DNA of 44,312 bases, from contig JANQNY010000040.1 of NCBI GenBank assembly GCA_028279345.1, positions 1 to 44,312 of the forward strand, read 5' to 3'. The stretch's first letter is position 1; the number at the start of each line of letters is the position of its first letter. Below the pieces are notes generated by a model that ran no database searches, had not been told where the DNA came from, and worked only from the letters and a program-made list of their open reading frames with translations. Made by a program: the position numbers and the translations under genes. Positions 1 through 7,649 of this stretch are shown piece by piece. The stretch is from Geminicoccaceae bacterium (GTDB lineage Bacteria; Pseudomonadota; Alphaproteobacteria; Geminicoccales; Geminicoccaceae).

Positions 1-103
1 GGTCGCGGTCGCGGAGACCGTCTCGAGCGAGCCGCTGCACTACGTCCGCAACGTCTTCAAGTACCAGGTGACCTACCAGCGGCTGCTCGCGGACGCGGGA
101 TAG
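1..103 (+). CDS. C-terminal end of an unidentified protein (partial)
   Basis: The second reading frame is open from the window edge to a TAG at 101-103 and gives 33 residues ending in YVRNVFKYQVTYQRLLADAG. The aromatic-rich, regular composition looks like a real protein end. Only the tail is present, so no family can be named. It lies at the edge of the phage-derived block but is on the opposite strand to the phage genes, so it may be host sequence or part of the element. Confidence 0.45.
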   Translation, partial: VAVAETVSSEPLHYVRNVFKYQVTYQRLLADAG

Positions 104-647
104 GATCGTGTTCGCTCTCGCTCCGCCGTTGCCGCCCGAGATTGCCCTCGGTTCAGCGATGGGCGGTATGCGGAGTTGGAGACCGAGGCGAGCCGGCGGC
201 TGGTGTTGCCGGGGTATTCTCCGGGCAACCGCTGAGAGGCTTTCAAAGTCGAGCACCACGCGTTGTACGACGCGCTTGACGATTTCGGGCCTAAGCCAGG
301 GATCGGGCTTCAAGGCAATCCTGGAGCGATTGAACGCATTCTCGCTTTCGGCGCGCACATGTACTCATCCGCCTTCCGGCCATCTCGTGGTTCTTGGGTA
401 CGAGCTCTTGCAAAAACAATCTGGTGAGATCCCCCGACCGACCTGTGCGCCCCCTCACCGACGACGCGGAACCTGTCGGCGGCATTGCGCTGCCAGACGG
501 AAAGGCCACTGAGCGCATGCAGCGGATCCACGTTGCGTGCTCGCTTCTGCGGCTCGGATCTCTCAGCGTTGCGCCTTCTGGCATCCCACTCCGGCGGGTT
601 GAGCTTGTCGCGCCGACGCCGCTCTAACCCGCGTTGGAAATGGGGCG
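104..647. other. No supported gene
   Basis: Open frames exist on both strands, but none has a convincing ribosome binding site or a recognisable family. A minus-strand stretch around 400-560 reads like a phage-type sequence (DPLHALSGLSVWQRNAADRF), but it sits in an arginine-rich frame with no credible start. It may be a decayed gene. Confidence 0.4.
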
Positions 648-1067
648 TCATCGAGGCGTCTGACCGGAGCCGAACAGCCGCACGACGTTGCGGTTCCACT
701 TCGCGCCGATGTAGGTCTGGATCAGCACGTCGCCTTCTTGCGAACGCCAGGTGCTGATGACCTCACGCGAGAACACCCACGTGCCGGTGATGGGGCAGCG
801 CCTAAGCTCAGCATGCTGGGTGTATGTCCAGGCGCGCAGGGCCGCCGAGCACTTCCGGATAAGCCCGCGCCGAGCATGTCGCGGGACCTCGAGACCTTCC
901 GCCTGCAACGCGTCGAGGAGTTCCAACACAGTCAGGTAGCCTGGGTAGCAGGTCTCGCGACCATCGGTGTCGACAAAGACGGGGACATCGCCCGCGCGCG
1001 ACCGGATGACGTAGGAAAGCCTGGGCCCAGTCCTTTCCAGATCGTCGGCTGCGTTCGAGTAGCTCAT
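648..1067 (-). CDS. Hypothetical protein of the integrated element, 139 aa
   Basis: The ATG at 1067 is preceded by GAGAGG at a suitable distance, so this start is preferred over a low-complexity extension that would begin at 1319. The product starts MSYSNAADDLERTGPRLSYV. It has a central segment (PGYLTVLELLDALQAEGLEVP) that looks helical, then a cysteine/tryptophan-containing region (RRCPITGTWVFSREVISTWR) and a basic end. No family is recognised. It is separated from the next minus-strand genes by the stem-loop array at 1326-1724, so it is probably transcribed separately from the 1839-2590 pair. Small phage accessory protein is the most likely role. Confidence 0.6.
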   Translation of the reverse strand: MSYSNAADDLERTGPRLSYVIRSRAGDVPVFVDTDGRETCYPGYLTVLELLDALQAEGLEVPRHARRGLIRKCSAALRAWTYTQHAELRRCPITGTWVFSREVISTWRSQEGDVLIQTYIGAKWNRNVVRLFGSGQTPR

Positions 1068-1325
1068 GATGGTTGGCCTCTCGTGATTTCGGTAAAGGTC
1101 AGGCCCGCCCGTTGGCGTCGAGGTCGCCGGGCGTTGGATGCTGGCGGAGTTCGGCTTCAATCTGGGCCGCGCCATCGCTGCCGGGGGCGAAGCGCCAGAG
1201 GCAGTAGACGCCACCGAGCCTTGGGATGCGTGTTCAACGCTCCCCCGTTTATCGCCAGCGCCGGCAAGGGTGTCACCATCATGGTGATACCTTTCGCGCA
1301 AGGCACTCAACGCCGTCAAAAAGAT

Positions 1326-1724
1326 GGCACCTCCGTGATGGAGGTGCCTTGGAATGAATACCGTCGCTGATCGCGACGGAAAAAGGGGTGGTCGTCATGA
1401 TCATCCCTTCTCGGAAAACCTCACGATTCGTCAGGTTACTCCGCTCAGGTCCCTCAACGCCGCCAGGCAGGCTACCCTCAGAAGAACTGAGCCATGTCCA
1501 TCACAGACATACCTGCCGCCGGAGGCCTCCAACGCCGGCCGAAGGCATCTTCGTCATGAAGACACCTACGAACGAATACCGTCGCCAATCGTCACGGTAT
1601 TCCGGCGACCGCCGGCGACGTCTATGTTCAACATCGACCTTTCCAAGCGAATGACCGTAGCGAATCGTGACGGTCAAAGGGGTGGTCGTGATGACCACCC
1701 CTTCTCGGATAACCTCACGATTCG
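1326..1724. repeat. Stem-loop array with GTGAT/GTCAT loops and palindromic spacers
   Basis: Four hairpins share a 9-bp arm and a GTSAT loop: 1326-1348 (perfect stem, GTGAT), 1385-1407 (GTCAT, with two G.T pairs), 1544-1566 (GTCAT, imperfect) and 1679-1701 (perfect, GTGAT). Between them lies a repeated imperfect palindrome built on GAAT-ACCGTCGC-n-ACGG, at 1351-1379, 1570-1602 (GAATACCGT/ACGGTATTC, 9 bp) and 1648-1675. The last hairpin is enclosed by a 10-bp perfect outer stem, CGAATCGTGA (1661-1670) with TCACGATTCG (1715-1724). Tails after the hairpins at 1408 and 1702 are near identical. No convincing gene overlaps the array. Confidence 0.7.
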
Positions 1725-1780
1725 TTAGGTTACTCCGCTCTGGTCTGTGCCTCGTTCGGTCCCCTCACCGCATAGAAAGA

Positions 1781-1808
1781 GCCCCGCGCGTCGGTGACGG
1801 CACGGGGC
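1781..1808 (-). terminator. Terminator-like hairpin downstream of the 1839-2590 gene pair
   Basis: GCCCCG (1781-1786) pairs with CGGGGC (1803-1808), with further partial pairing inside. Read on the minus strand, the hairpin is followed by TCTTTCTATG, which fits a Rho-independent terminator for the genes ending at 1839. It lies inside a 36-bp block (1782-1817) repeated identically at 11313-11348. Confidence 0.6.
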
Positions 1809-1838
1809 GGGTAGGTCAGGACTGAGTCGCGGCAGTGG

Positions 1839-2165
1839 CTACGTGGCCCGCTTCTCGGCTTCACCGCGCCGCAGATAAGTAATCACGTTGCGGATCGCCG
1901 TCACGTCATAGTCCTGCGATGACAAGAGCGACCCTTGCGCCCAAATCAGGATCGCCTCTAGCTGGGCTGCGGCCTCCAGGTCTGTCGTTGGTCGCGCTTC
2001 ACACAGGGCCTGGAAGAGAACGCCGTCCGTCTCGCTCCACAGCGCGTTCGCGTCCTCGTCGTCGTCGTCGCTGATGAAGGCGTCGATGTTCCGCCGCCAA
2101 GCGGCAACGCGAAGTGCGACCTCTCCGCGGCCCTGTGGGTTCGCGATCGCGGCGTTCGTGCTCAT
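1839..2165 (-). CDS. Small hypothetical protein, 108 aa
   Basis: Starts at an ATG that overlaps the stop of the upstream gene by four bases (ATGA at 2162-2165), so the two are translationally coupled. The protein begins MSTNAAIANPQGRGEVALRV, has an acidic run (ISDDDDEDANALW, residues about 31-43) and a C-terminal helical part ending RNVITYLRRGEAEKRAT. The length and the mid-section (LEAAAQLEAILIWAQGSLL) suggest a small all-helical protein. No family is recognised. The pair with 2162-2590 is matched in layout by 11374-11643 plus 11660-12376, which share flanking DNA but little coding similarity. Confidence 0.65.
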   Translation of the reverse strand: MSTNAAIANPQGRGEVALRVAAWRRNIDAFISDDDDEDANALWSETDGVLFQALCEARPTTDLEAAAQLEAILIWAQGSLLSSQDYDVTAIRNVITYLRRGEAEKRAT

Positions 2166-2590
2166 GACGCCACCTCACTGAGACAGGCCACGACCCTGTG
2201 CAGGGCGGCGATTTCGGCCCGGTCATTTCTGGGATTCTGCCCGTCGCACGTTCCGAGCAGCACGAAGCGCAGCAGATCGCGCGCCTCGCCGATCGAGCGC
2301 GGCTCCATCGCCAGAATCTCGACACAAAGCTCGTCGCAGGCGTCTTGCGCTTCGACCACAGCCGGCATCTGCCAATCAGGGTCGTACACCCCTTGGCGAC
2401 TGGCCTCGGCGCTCAGCGCGTTGACTTGCGCATTCTGCCGGCACCACGCCTCGACCATCGGTCCAATGCGGTTTTCCGGCGCCGCCGCAAGTGCCGTGCT
2501 GCTGGCACCGGCAACGGCCAGCGCGGCGGCGCCATGCTGCAGCAGCTCGCGGCGCCGGGTCGTCGTCTGTGTTAGGCTGTGCATAGCCAT
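2162..2590 (-). CDS. Hypothetical protein with Tat-like signal, 142 aa
   Basis: The start ATG at 2590 follows GGGA on the minus strand. The N-terminus MAMHSLTQTTTRRRELLQHG then AAALAVAGASSTALAAAP looks like a twin-arginine signal: RRR followed by a weakly hydrophobic stretch and an Ala-rich cleavage region. The rest (residues 37-142) is helical with four cysteines and phrases such as DWQMPAVVEAQDACDELCVE. The N-terminal ten codons and the 5' leader match those of the gene at 11660-12376, but the remainder does not. The function is unknown. An exported product would be unusual for a phage gene, so the signal may be fortuitous. Confidence 0.65.
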   Translation of the reverse strand: MAMHSLTQTTTRRRELLQHGAAALAVAGASSTALAAAPENRIGPMVEAWCRQNAQVNALSAEASRQGVYDPDWQMPAVVEAQDACDELCVEILAMEPRSIGEARDLLRFVLLGTCDGQNPRNDRAEIAALHRVVACLSEVAS

Positions 2591-2605
2591 CTCGATGGTC
2601 CCTTC

Positions 2606-2626
2606 ATCGTTGGTGGTTAGGCCCGG
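2606..2626. repeat. Leader repeat, copy 1 (21 bp, identical to 12392-12412)
   Basis: This 21-bp stretch upstream of the gene starting at 2590 recurs exactly at 12392-12412, upstream of the gene starting at 12376. Similarity continues at lower identity through the ribosome binding site, the start codon and about ten codons. It is probably a shared promoter or leader. Confidence 0.7.
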
Positions 2627-2709
2627 GGCTGGTGTTGCTGCACCGCCTCGGGCTGCTCTGTGTTGTATTGGATTTCGCCCAAGCCGGCAATCTCCTGGGC
2701 GGGCGCAGG

Positions 2710-2736
2710 AAGGGTGTCGGAAGTTCCGACACCCTT
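2710..2736. terminator. Perfect 11-bp stem-loop between 2590 and 2840
   Basis: AAGGGTGTCGG (2710-2720), loop AAGTT and CCGACACCCTT (2726-2736) form a perfect stem. It lies about 100 bp beyond the stop of the 2840-3511 gene and fits an intrinsic terminator for the operon starting at the terminase small subunit. The T run is short in either direction. Confidence 0.6.
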
Positions 2737-2839
2737 CTCATGACGGCGAGGGCCGGCGTTTAGCTCCGACCCTGCACGCGTTGAGCGCCACCAAGGGCGC
2801 CCGGGGCGTAGATTGAAGCTACATCCCGAGAAGGCAGCG

Positions 2840-3511
2840 TCACGCTTCGGCGAAGAAGTCCCGCCGCAGCTCGAGCCGGATGCCGGTCGCATCGATGTCG
2901 GCGATCGTCAGGTGCCCGCCGAAGCCGATCCGGCGCTGATCGTCCGTCAGCTTCTCATATTGAAGCGCGGCGATGGCGGTGACGCTATCGATCGACGGCT
3001 CCGAATGGGCGAGCCTGGTCACCAGAACCGTCTCTGCGTCGCTCAGTTGGTCTGAGGAGCCGAGCAGCGGTCCTCGTTGGAACCGCTGGCCCCAGATCTT
3101 CGCGCCGTGCTCGCCGCTAGCGAACAACCAGGCGCCACAGACCTCGAGCTTCGGATCGTAGCCGACGAGCAGCACGTTCCAGCCCGCCAAGGCCTCGGCG
3201 CCCTCTGGATCGATCGCCAGATCCTCGGGCGACGGCTTCATGTCGCGGTAGGGCTCGAGAAAGATGCCTAGCCCGGTTGCCACCAACTCGAGGTCGTCAC
3301 TGCCGATGTTCAAGAGCGCACTCTGCACGACCCGCGCCATCTCAACGGCTCCCCGGCAGACCACCACGGCATGGAGATGCGGCACTGTCACCAGCTTCGA
3401 GACGTGTCGACCGTCAACACACAACCGGCCGGTCTCGTCAGGCTCGCTGGCTTGCGTGTCGGCGCCGATCACGACGCGCTCTGGCGCCAGGAAGCCGCAG
3501 AACAGTGTCAT
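2840..3511 (-). CDS. Proteasome/HslV-like Ntn-hydrolase-fold protein, 223 aa
   Basis: The protein begins MTLFCGFLAPERVVIGADTQ and resembles the start of HslV and proteasome beta subunits: Thr at position 2, a beta hairpin, then a G-[AG]-D-x-Q turn. A lysine in GRHVSKLVTV is placed like the catalytic Lys33 of that family, followed by a strand ending in CRG (compare AGFAGG). A second beta layer follows (NVLLVGYDPKLEVCGAWLF), then a helical end. These matches are by eye; catalysis is not certain. It overlaps the tape-measure-like gene by ATGA (3508-3511) and is last in the terS-led operon. It could process or chaperone a structural protein, or be an inactive fold member. Confidence 0.5.
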   Translation of the reverse strand: MTLFCGFLAPERVVIGADTQASEPDETGRLCVDGRHVSKLVTVPHLHAVVVCRGAVEMARVVQSALLNIGSDDLELVATGLGIFLEPYRDMKPSPEDLAIDPEGAEALAGWNVLLVGYDPKLEVCGAWLFASGEHGAKIWGQRFQRGPLLGSSDQLSDAETVLVTRLAHSEPSIDSVTAIAALQYEKLTDDQRRIGFGGHLTIADIDATGIRLELRRDFFAEA

Positions 3512-4551
3512 CGGTCGAGTTCCACCGCGAAGAAGCCGCCCGTCGCGCCGATGCCGCTGCCGACGAGGGCGCTGAGGGGCCCGCGCCGGATGCCGATCTC
3601 GAACCCCCTGAACGCGAAGGTGACGGCAAGGACAGCCCGCGAGATTTCCTCGAGCCGCTGCAGCAGCGCATCGGCGTTCTGTGTGGCAAAGGCCATCGCC
3701 GCGCCGACAACCTCCCCGAGATTCCGGCTGGCTGCAGCAAGGTCGCGGGCCGTGCCCTCAGCATCGTTGAGCGTGTCGTTCCAGCCCTCGGCGACGCCCA
3801 CGTTGAACGCGGTGCTGGCACTCCGCTGGATCAGCTGGAGCTCGTCGCTCGCCTTCGCCGCCGCCCGGACCATGTCGTTCGCCATGATCTGCGACAGCTC
3901 GCGCGCGGTGCGCTCCCAGTCCTCAAGGCCCTCACGGCCCAGGCGCATGACGTTGACGAACGCAGCGCCCTCGCTGTCGAACGCCTTGAACGCAAGCCGG
4001 AGCTGCTCCTGCCCGCTGCCGGCGTTCTTGATCACCTCGGCATAGTCGCGGAGCACATCGAGGATCGGCCGGGTGCCGCCCTCGGCGTCGACCACCGCGA
4101 CCTTGTACTGCTTCAGCGTCTCGTTCAGCTCGCCGGTATCGTTGACCGCCTCGCCGACGCGCCTGGTGAACCGCTGCAGCGCCACCTCGGCTTGCTGGGG
4201 CGCCAGGTCGGCGAACTGCGCCGCGGCCGTCTGGAAGATCTGCAGTTCCTCGGCCGAGACGCCGATCTTGTCGGCCGCCGTCTGGATGTCGTCGGCGAAC
4301 GCCAGCGCACCGCGGCCGGCCTGTGTCAGACGCCCGACGGCGAACGTCGTGCCGACGGCGGCGATCGAGGCGGTTAGGACTTGCGCGGCCCGCCCGGTGC
4401 GCTGAAAGCCCCGCTCGATGCGCACCAGCTGCTGGTTGATCGTCCGCGTCGACGTCTCGACAGTGCGATCGGCCCGGCGGAGCTCGCGGCGTAGCGCTTC
4501 CGTCGTCGCGTCGATGCGGACGAGGAGGTCGGTGGCGGTCGCGGTGGTCAT
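3508..4551 (-). CDS. Tail tape-measure-like protein, 347 aa
   Basis: The N-terminus is a long amphipathic coiled-coil region (TDLLVRIDATTEALRRELRR, then RTINQQLVRIERGFQRTGRA). A small hydrophobic/alanine-glycine segment (ASIAAVGTTFAVGRLTQAGR, about 60-80) follows, then SAEELQIFQTAAAQF, a pattern common at the front of phage tape-measure proteins. More helices follow, with a glycine-rich end (RGPLSALVGSGIGATGGFF). Typical tape measures are much longer, so this is either a short satellite version or a domain lacking the spacer. It starts within the terS stop (ATGA) and ends within the next start (ATGA), so the three genes form a tight operon. Confidence 0.6.
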   Translation of the reverse strand: MTTATATDLLVRIDATTEALRRELRRADRTVETSTRTINQQLVRIERGFQRTGRAAQVLTASIAAVGTTFAVGRLTQAGRGALAFADDIQTAADKIGVSAEELQIFQTAAAQFADLAPQQAEVALQRFTRRVGEAVNDTGELNETLKQYKVAVVDAEGGTRPILDVLRDYAEVIKNAGSGQEQLRLAFKAFDSEGAAFVNVMRLGREGLEDWERTARELSQIMANDMVRAAAKASDELQLIQRSASTAFNVGVAEGWNDTLNDAEGTARDLAAASRNLGEVVGAAMAFATQNADALLQRLEEISRAVLAVTFAFRGFEIGIRRGPLSALVGSGIGATGGFFAVELDR

Positions 4552-5045
4552 GCCCGGTCGCCAGGAAGCCCGCCGATCATGCCTGTGAACTTGCCTCCCG
4601 GTGGCTTGTTGGGGTCGAGGCGCAGGCGCGAGCGAGCGACCGGACTGAGACCGAACTCGGCCGCAAGACGAACGACGTCGCGGGCGGCGGCTGCACTGAT
4701 GGCCACGAGCGGGTGCGGTTTGATCGCCCCGGTGCCCGCCTTGGTGAGTAGACCGCCTTGGTGCGGCGACTGCTCAGCGGCAGCCTTGATCAGGAGTTCA
4801 GCGCGTCGCCAACGGCCAAAGGCGGCGCAGTAGACCGCCAGCGCGGCGCGGTCGAGGCTCGAGAGCACACCTGCCGCCTTTAGGAGGGGGACTATGTAAT
4901 CCCATTCTGCCCGAGCCAGGTCGTCGAGCTCGACGGGTGGCTCCGGCTCGATCCCGTCGGCCGCCGACTGCTTCGGCAACCGCCGCTTCCCTGGATTTCC
5001 ATCGATCACCTTGAGCTCTGTCGGCTTCGGCCTGCGTCCGCGCAT
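4548..5045 (-). CDS. Phage terminase small subunit, P27 family
   Basis: The preferred start at 5045 gives MRGRRPKPTELKVIDGNPGK followed by RRLP, the hallmark N-terminus of P27-type small terminases. The central part (LDDLARAEWDYIVPLLKAAG, then LDRAALAVYCAAFGRWRRAE) and the end (LAAEFGLSPVARSRLRLDPN) also fit the family, and 165 aa is a normal length. TerS binds packaging sites and recruits the large subunit. No large subunit follows; instead the stop overlaps the start of a tape-measure-like gene. A longer form beginning at 5108 is possible, but GGGAG lies upstream of 5045. terS without terL is typical of phage satellites that redirect helper packaging. Confidence 0.8.
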   Translation of the reverse strand: MRGRRPKPTELKVIDGNPGKRRLPKQSAADGIEPEPPVELDDLARAEWDYIVPLLKAAGVLSSLDRAALAVYCAAFGRWRRAELLIKAAAEQSPHQGGLLTKAGTGAIKPHPLVAISAAAARDVVRLAAEFGLSPVARSRLRLDPNKPPGGKFTGMIGGLPGDRA

Positions 5046-5137
5046 GGCTCGAACTCCCTTGTCAGCCAGAAAAAACAGGGTCGAATTTCGCGGCGACGCG
5101 CGCGACACTTCGGGGACGGTCTAGGAACGCGAGGTTC

Positions 5138-5461
5138 GTGAAGTTCTGGACCGCCCCTCCCCCCAATGGTCAGCTGGGTGGGTTCAGCACCGGCCACGAA
5201 CGAGGTAGCAACAGGCTCGCAGAGATCTGCCGCGCGTCTGCGGTCAGCATGCTTCCGGCCAACGGCGCCGGCTGGACGCCTGGCGAGTTCCTCGACGAGG
5301 AAAGCAACGCGTTGAACGGCGCTCAACTTCGCGCGCCCGAGGCCGCACGTTCGATCAAGCCTGTGAGCATCGAGGGGTTCCGCGCTCAGCTTGAGATGGC
5401 GTCGCTCGAAGGGCGCTACTGGACGCCGCAGGACGGGAGGAGCGGCGCGCGGGGCGAATGA
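5138..5461 (+). CDS. Possible small protein, 107 aa, opposite strand
   Basis: A GTG at 5138 preceded closely by GAGG opens a frame giving MKFWTAPPPNGQLGGFSTGH and ending in FRAQLEMASLEGRYWTPQDG. The composition is balanced and protein-like, but no family is recognised. The frame ends inside the palindromic repeat at 5455-5481. It sits between the minus-strand terS and replication genes and is the only plus-strand candidate in the element. The evidence is thin. Confidence 0.35.
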   Translation: MKFWTAPPPNGQLGGFSTGHERGSNRLAEICRASAVSMLPANGAGWTPGEFLDEESNALNGAQLRAPEAARSIKPVSIEGFRAQLEMASLEGRYWTPQDGRSGARGE

Positions 5462-5481
5462 CCGTAGCGAATCGCGACGGT
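5455..5481. repeat. Isolated copy of the palindromic spacer repeat
   Basis: GCGAATGACCGTAGCGAATC and the following GCGACGG match the spacer at 1648-1674 almost exactly. GACCGT and ACGGTC can pair. This lone copy, about 3.8 kb from the array, has no adjacent GTSAT-loop hairpin. Confidence 0.6.
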
Positions 5482-5615
5482 CAAAGAGCTGGGGGCCGCC
5501 CGCCAAGGGTCTGCGTTGAACACACCCCCTTGCGGCGCTGCGCTGCTTCGCGAGGCGAATCCCGCGGGCGGTTGGGCTACCGGATCCCGCGGCGTCCATG
5601 GCCAAGCACCTTCCG

Positions 5616-6536
5616 TCACGCATAGCCGGCCTCCGCCAGCTGCCGGTCGCTCGGGATTGGACCGCGCGGTCGCTCCTCTTCGTCGAGCTGGCGCAGCAGG
5701 ACGATTTCGGCCTTGGTGAACCACTGCTCGAGATAGCGGGGGTTCGCCTTGACGATCGGGCTGTCCCGCATGACGACCCAGCGGATGCGGAGCTCGTCGC
5801 CACGTGCGATCGGCTCAGGGGCCGGATCGGACTGCGGGTCCTCGTGCTGCTCCTCAGGGTCGTTCCAGCGCTCGCCTCTGAGCCAGCGCGCCGGGTTGGG
5901 CGCGTAGCGCGGACGCTCGGCGCAGCGCGCGTTCGCATGCCGCCAGGCTGCCAAAAGCTCCGCCTTGGGGATCTTCCGTAGCGCCGTGCTGTAGGCCTTG
6001 CGCGCCCGCTGCTCGTCGACCTTGCGCAACGCCATCGGCCAGAACTCGTCCTCGAACGAATCACCAAGCGCCGCAGGCCCCTCCCGCGCGCGGCTAGGCG
6101 CGCGTGGGTCGTTCTCTAGGTCGTTATTGGGTAGTTTGCCTGACGCAGGAGTCAGGGGTGGGGTGACGTGTGTGTCAGGGGTCCCCGACGGCTCTGTCAT
6201 CCCGACGGCAGCGTCACCCCTGACGCCACTGTCACCCCCGACGCCAGCGTCACCCCCGGACGGGACCTCCGGCGCCAGAAGCCGATACCGGGTGGGGCGG
6301 CCGGGGCAGCGCTCGCATCGAAGAAGGCCCGCGGCCTCGATCTCGGCGATCGCCCTGGATACAGACCGCTCCGTCAGGTCTGACCGCGAAGCAATCGTGC
6401 GAATACTTGGATAGGCAAGGTTATCGTGGCCAGCGCAGTCGAGCAGCACCATAAAGACCGCCGGGGCCGCCGCCTTTCCTTTGAGCAATTTTGGCGCGGC
6501 CTTCAGCGCGGCGTACCGCGGCGGTAGCTCAACCAC
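5616..6536 (-). CDS. Winged-helix replication-type protein, about 306 aa
   Basis: The start is taken as GTG at 6536, which overlaps the stop of the excisionase-like gene by eight bases; a longer frame to 6653 would overlap that gene much more. Residues about 10-80 form a helix-turn-helix (YPSIRTIASRSDLTERSVSR, then AIAEIEAAGLL), like the N-termini of phage and plasmid replication initiators. A Gly/Asp/Pro-rich linker follows (about 95-130). The C-terminal half (EFWPMALRKVDEQRARKAYS, later YAPNPARWLRGERWND) matches the style of phage DnaC/primase-associated HTH proteins. A role in starting element replication is inferred from context. No Walker motif is seen. Confidence 0.65.
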   Translation of the reverse strand: MVELPPRYAALKAAPKLLKGKAAAPAVFMVLLDCAGHDNLAYPSIRTIASRSDLTERSVSRAIAEIEAAGLLRCERCPGRPTRYRLLAPEVPSGGDAGVGGDSGVRGDAAVGMTEPSGTPDTHVTPPLTPASGKLPNNDLENDPRAPSRAREGPAALGDSFEDEFWPMALRKVDEQRARKAYSTALRKIPKAELLAAWRHANARCAERPRYAPNPARWLRGERWNDPEEQHEDPQSDPAPEPIARGDELRIRWVVMRDSPIVKANPRYLEQWFTKAEIVLLRQLDEEERPRGPIPSDRQLAEAGYA

Positions 6537-6816
6537 GTCCCCGCGCCAGGCTGTCGAGGAACTCCTTGAGCCAGGTGCCGCGTATTCGACGCGACGATCC
6601 AACGTGCACGCTCCGTAGATGCGGCAGACCGCGACGTTTCTCCTCTTCCTCATGAAAGGCCATGTAGGCGCGCGAGCGGCTTAGGCCGGCGCGCTCGGCG
6701 ACGTCGACGACACTGTAGAAGCGGTCAGGATCGAGCGGTGCATACGGATCCTGAAGCCGCCGGCCCTCCCCTGGCTTCGTCGATCTCTCGGACGCACAGT
6801 CGGTGGTGGTTGGCAT
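6529..6816 (-). CDS. Excisionase/AlpA-like DNA-binding protein, 95 aa
   Basis: The start ATG at 6816 follows AGGGG; an upstream in-frame ATG (6945) gives a disordered extension. After a polar N-terminus, residues about 33-95 read DRFYSVVDVAERAGLSRSRA followed by RSVHVGSSRRIRGTWLKEFL, which fits the MerR/excisionase-type winged helix (DVAERAGLSRS helix-turn-helix, then a basic wing RRI). Such proteins direct excision and regulate satellite or prophage promoters. It lies between the integrase side and the replication gene, as in many satellites, and its stop overlaps the replication gene start. Confidence 0.65.
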   Translation of the reverse strand: MPTTTDCASERSTKPGEGRRLQDPYAPLDPDRFYSVVDVAERAGLSRSRAYMAFHEEEEKRRGLPHLRSVHVGSSRRIRGTWLKEFLDSLARGRG

Positions 6817-6920
6817 GGTTGGACGCCCCTGTGATTGAGCGTCTAACCACGTACCTGCGCGTGCCTGCGCTGTAATGCCGGGAGTTTTCAGATTTTCCGG
6901 CGCTGGCGTGCTATCGCTCG

Positions 6921-7649
6921 CTAGGGCAGCGGCGGCTCCTTCCATTGGTTCCGCGCGTGTTCGAAAAGCTCCCGACAGACCGTCTTCGCTACACCGAATC
7001 GCCGACCGACTTGCTCGAACAAATCATCACTTAGTGGGGCGCTCTTCTTATCTTTCTCGCGCATCCCAGTAATTTCAGAATATATTTGAAACGCGAGACG
7101 AAATTCTTTTTCCATTCTTGAGCGGTGCCTCCCTTTGGGTATCTTGCGACCAAACACGTCATCCCAGGAGCTGACGCGGTAGTGAGCCACCTCTCGCCAG
7201 GCATGAACGAACGGCGTCCGGGCCCACTCTGGGAACCGCAGGCCGTGATGAGCGACGTGCTTCGCCACATCAATCAGTGCACCGCGATCACCACGTTCGT
7301 ACTTTTCTTTAAGGTCCTGAATATCTCGTAGTGCAGACCATTGGTGGATTGGGCTGTATGGGCCGGGATCTTGGCCCAAGACGGCCGTTTGAAAGTAGTT
7401 GGCCTCGATCGCCTCCGCTAAAGACGAGTTCTCGTCGATTTCGCCCAACGCTGGCTGCGCGAACCGCCGACGACGCGCCTGCACCCGAATCCGTCGACGC
7501 CTTCGTTTCACCTTTGCTAGATCGGTTTGGCGCGCGCACGCAGCGTCCCCGCGCGTTCCCGGGCCGTCAGGCTGTGAGTTCCGGCGGGTCGGGTCCTGCT
7601 GCGCCAGCCCTTGCGGCGACATCGGCTTCCCCCGCGGTAGCTCGTTCAT
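6921..7649 (-). CDS. Hypothetical basic protein, 242 aa
   Basis: The start overlaps the integrase stop by four bases (ATGA at 7646-7649), so it is translated with the integrase. The first 45 residues are polar; a strongly basic run follows (KVKRRRRRIRVQARRRR, about 46-62). A folded helical part comes next, with phrases such as HQWSALRDIQDLKEKYERGD, HHGLRFPEWARTPFVHAWRE and VGRRFGVAKTVCRELFEHAR. No family is recognised. The basic stretch suggests nucleic-acid contact. AT content is a little higher in the part covering 7030-7130 than in neighbouring genes. Confidence 0.6.
   Translation of the reverse strand: MNELPRGKPMSPQGLAQQDPTRRNSQPDGPGTRGDAACARQTDLAKVKRRRRRIRVQARRRRFAQPALGEIDENSSLAEAIEANYFQTAVLGQDPGPYSPIHQWSALRDIQDLKEKYERGDRGALIDVAKHVAHHGLRFPEWARTPFVHAWREVAHYRVSSWDDVFGRKIPKGRHRSRMEKEFRLAFQIYSEITGMREKDKKSAPLSDDLFEQVGRRFGVAKTVCRELFEHARNQWKEPPLP

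Noticed and set aside
108..512. Plus-strand frame near the left edge
   Set aside because: Arg/Ser-rich, no ribosome binding site and no family similarity.
1326..1724. CRISPR array
   Set aside because: The repeats are few, of unequal spacing and imperfect, with hairpins separated by further palindromes. No cas gene is present.
1655..1735. Possible integron attC site (GTTAGGT at the end of the hairpin unit)
   Set aside because: The matching RYYYAAC box and the L-boxes are absent, and there is no integron integrase.
3508..5045. terS to tape-measure joint as a recent deletion
   Set aside because: The four-base ATGA overlap is typical of natural operon joints and would be an unlikely accident of deletion; kept only as an alternative in the satellite finding.
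5006..6067. Minus-strand frame overlapping terS and the replication gene
   Set aside because: Low-complexity, Arg/Ser-rich translation in a different frame from two recognisable genes.
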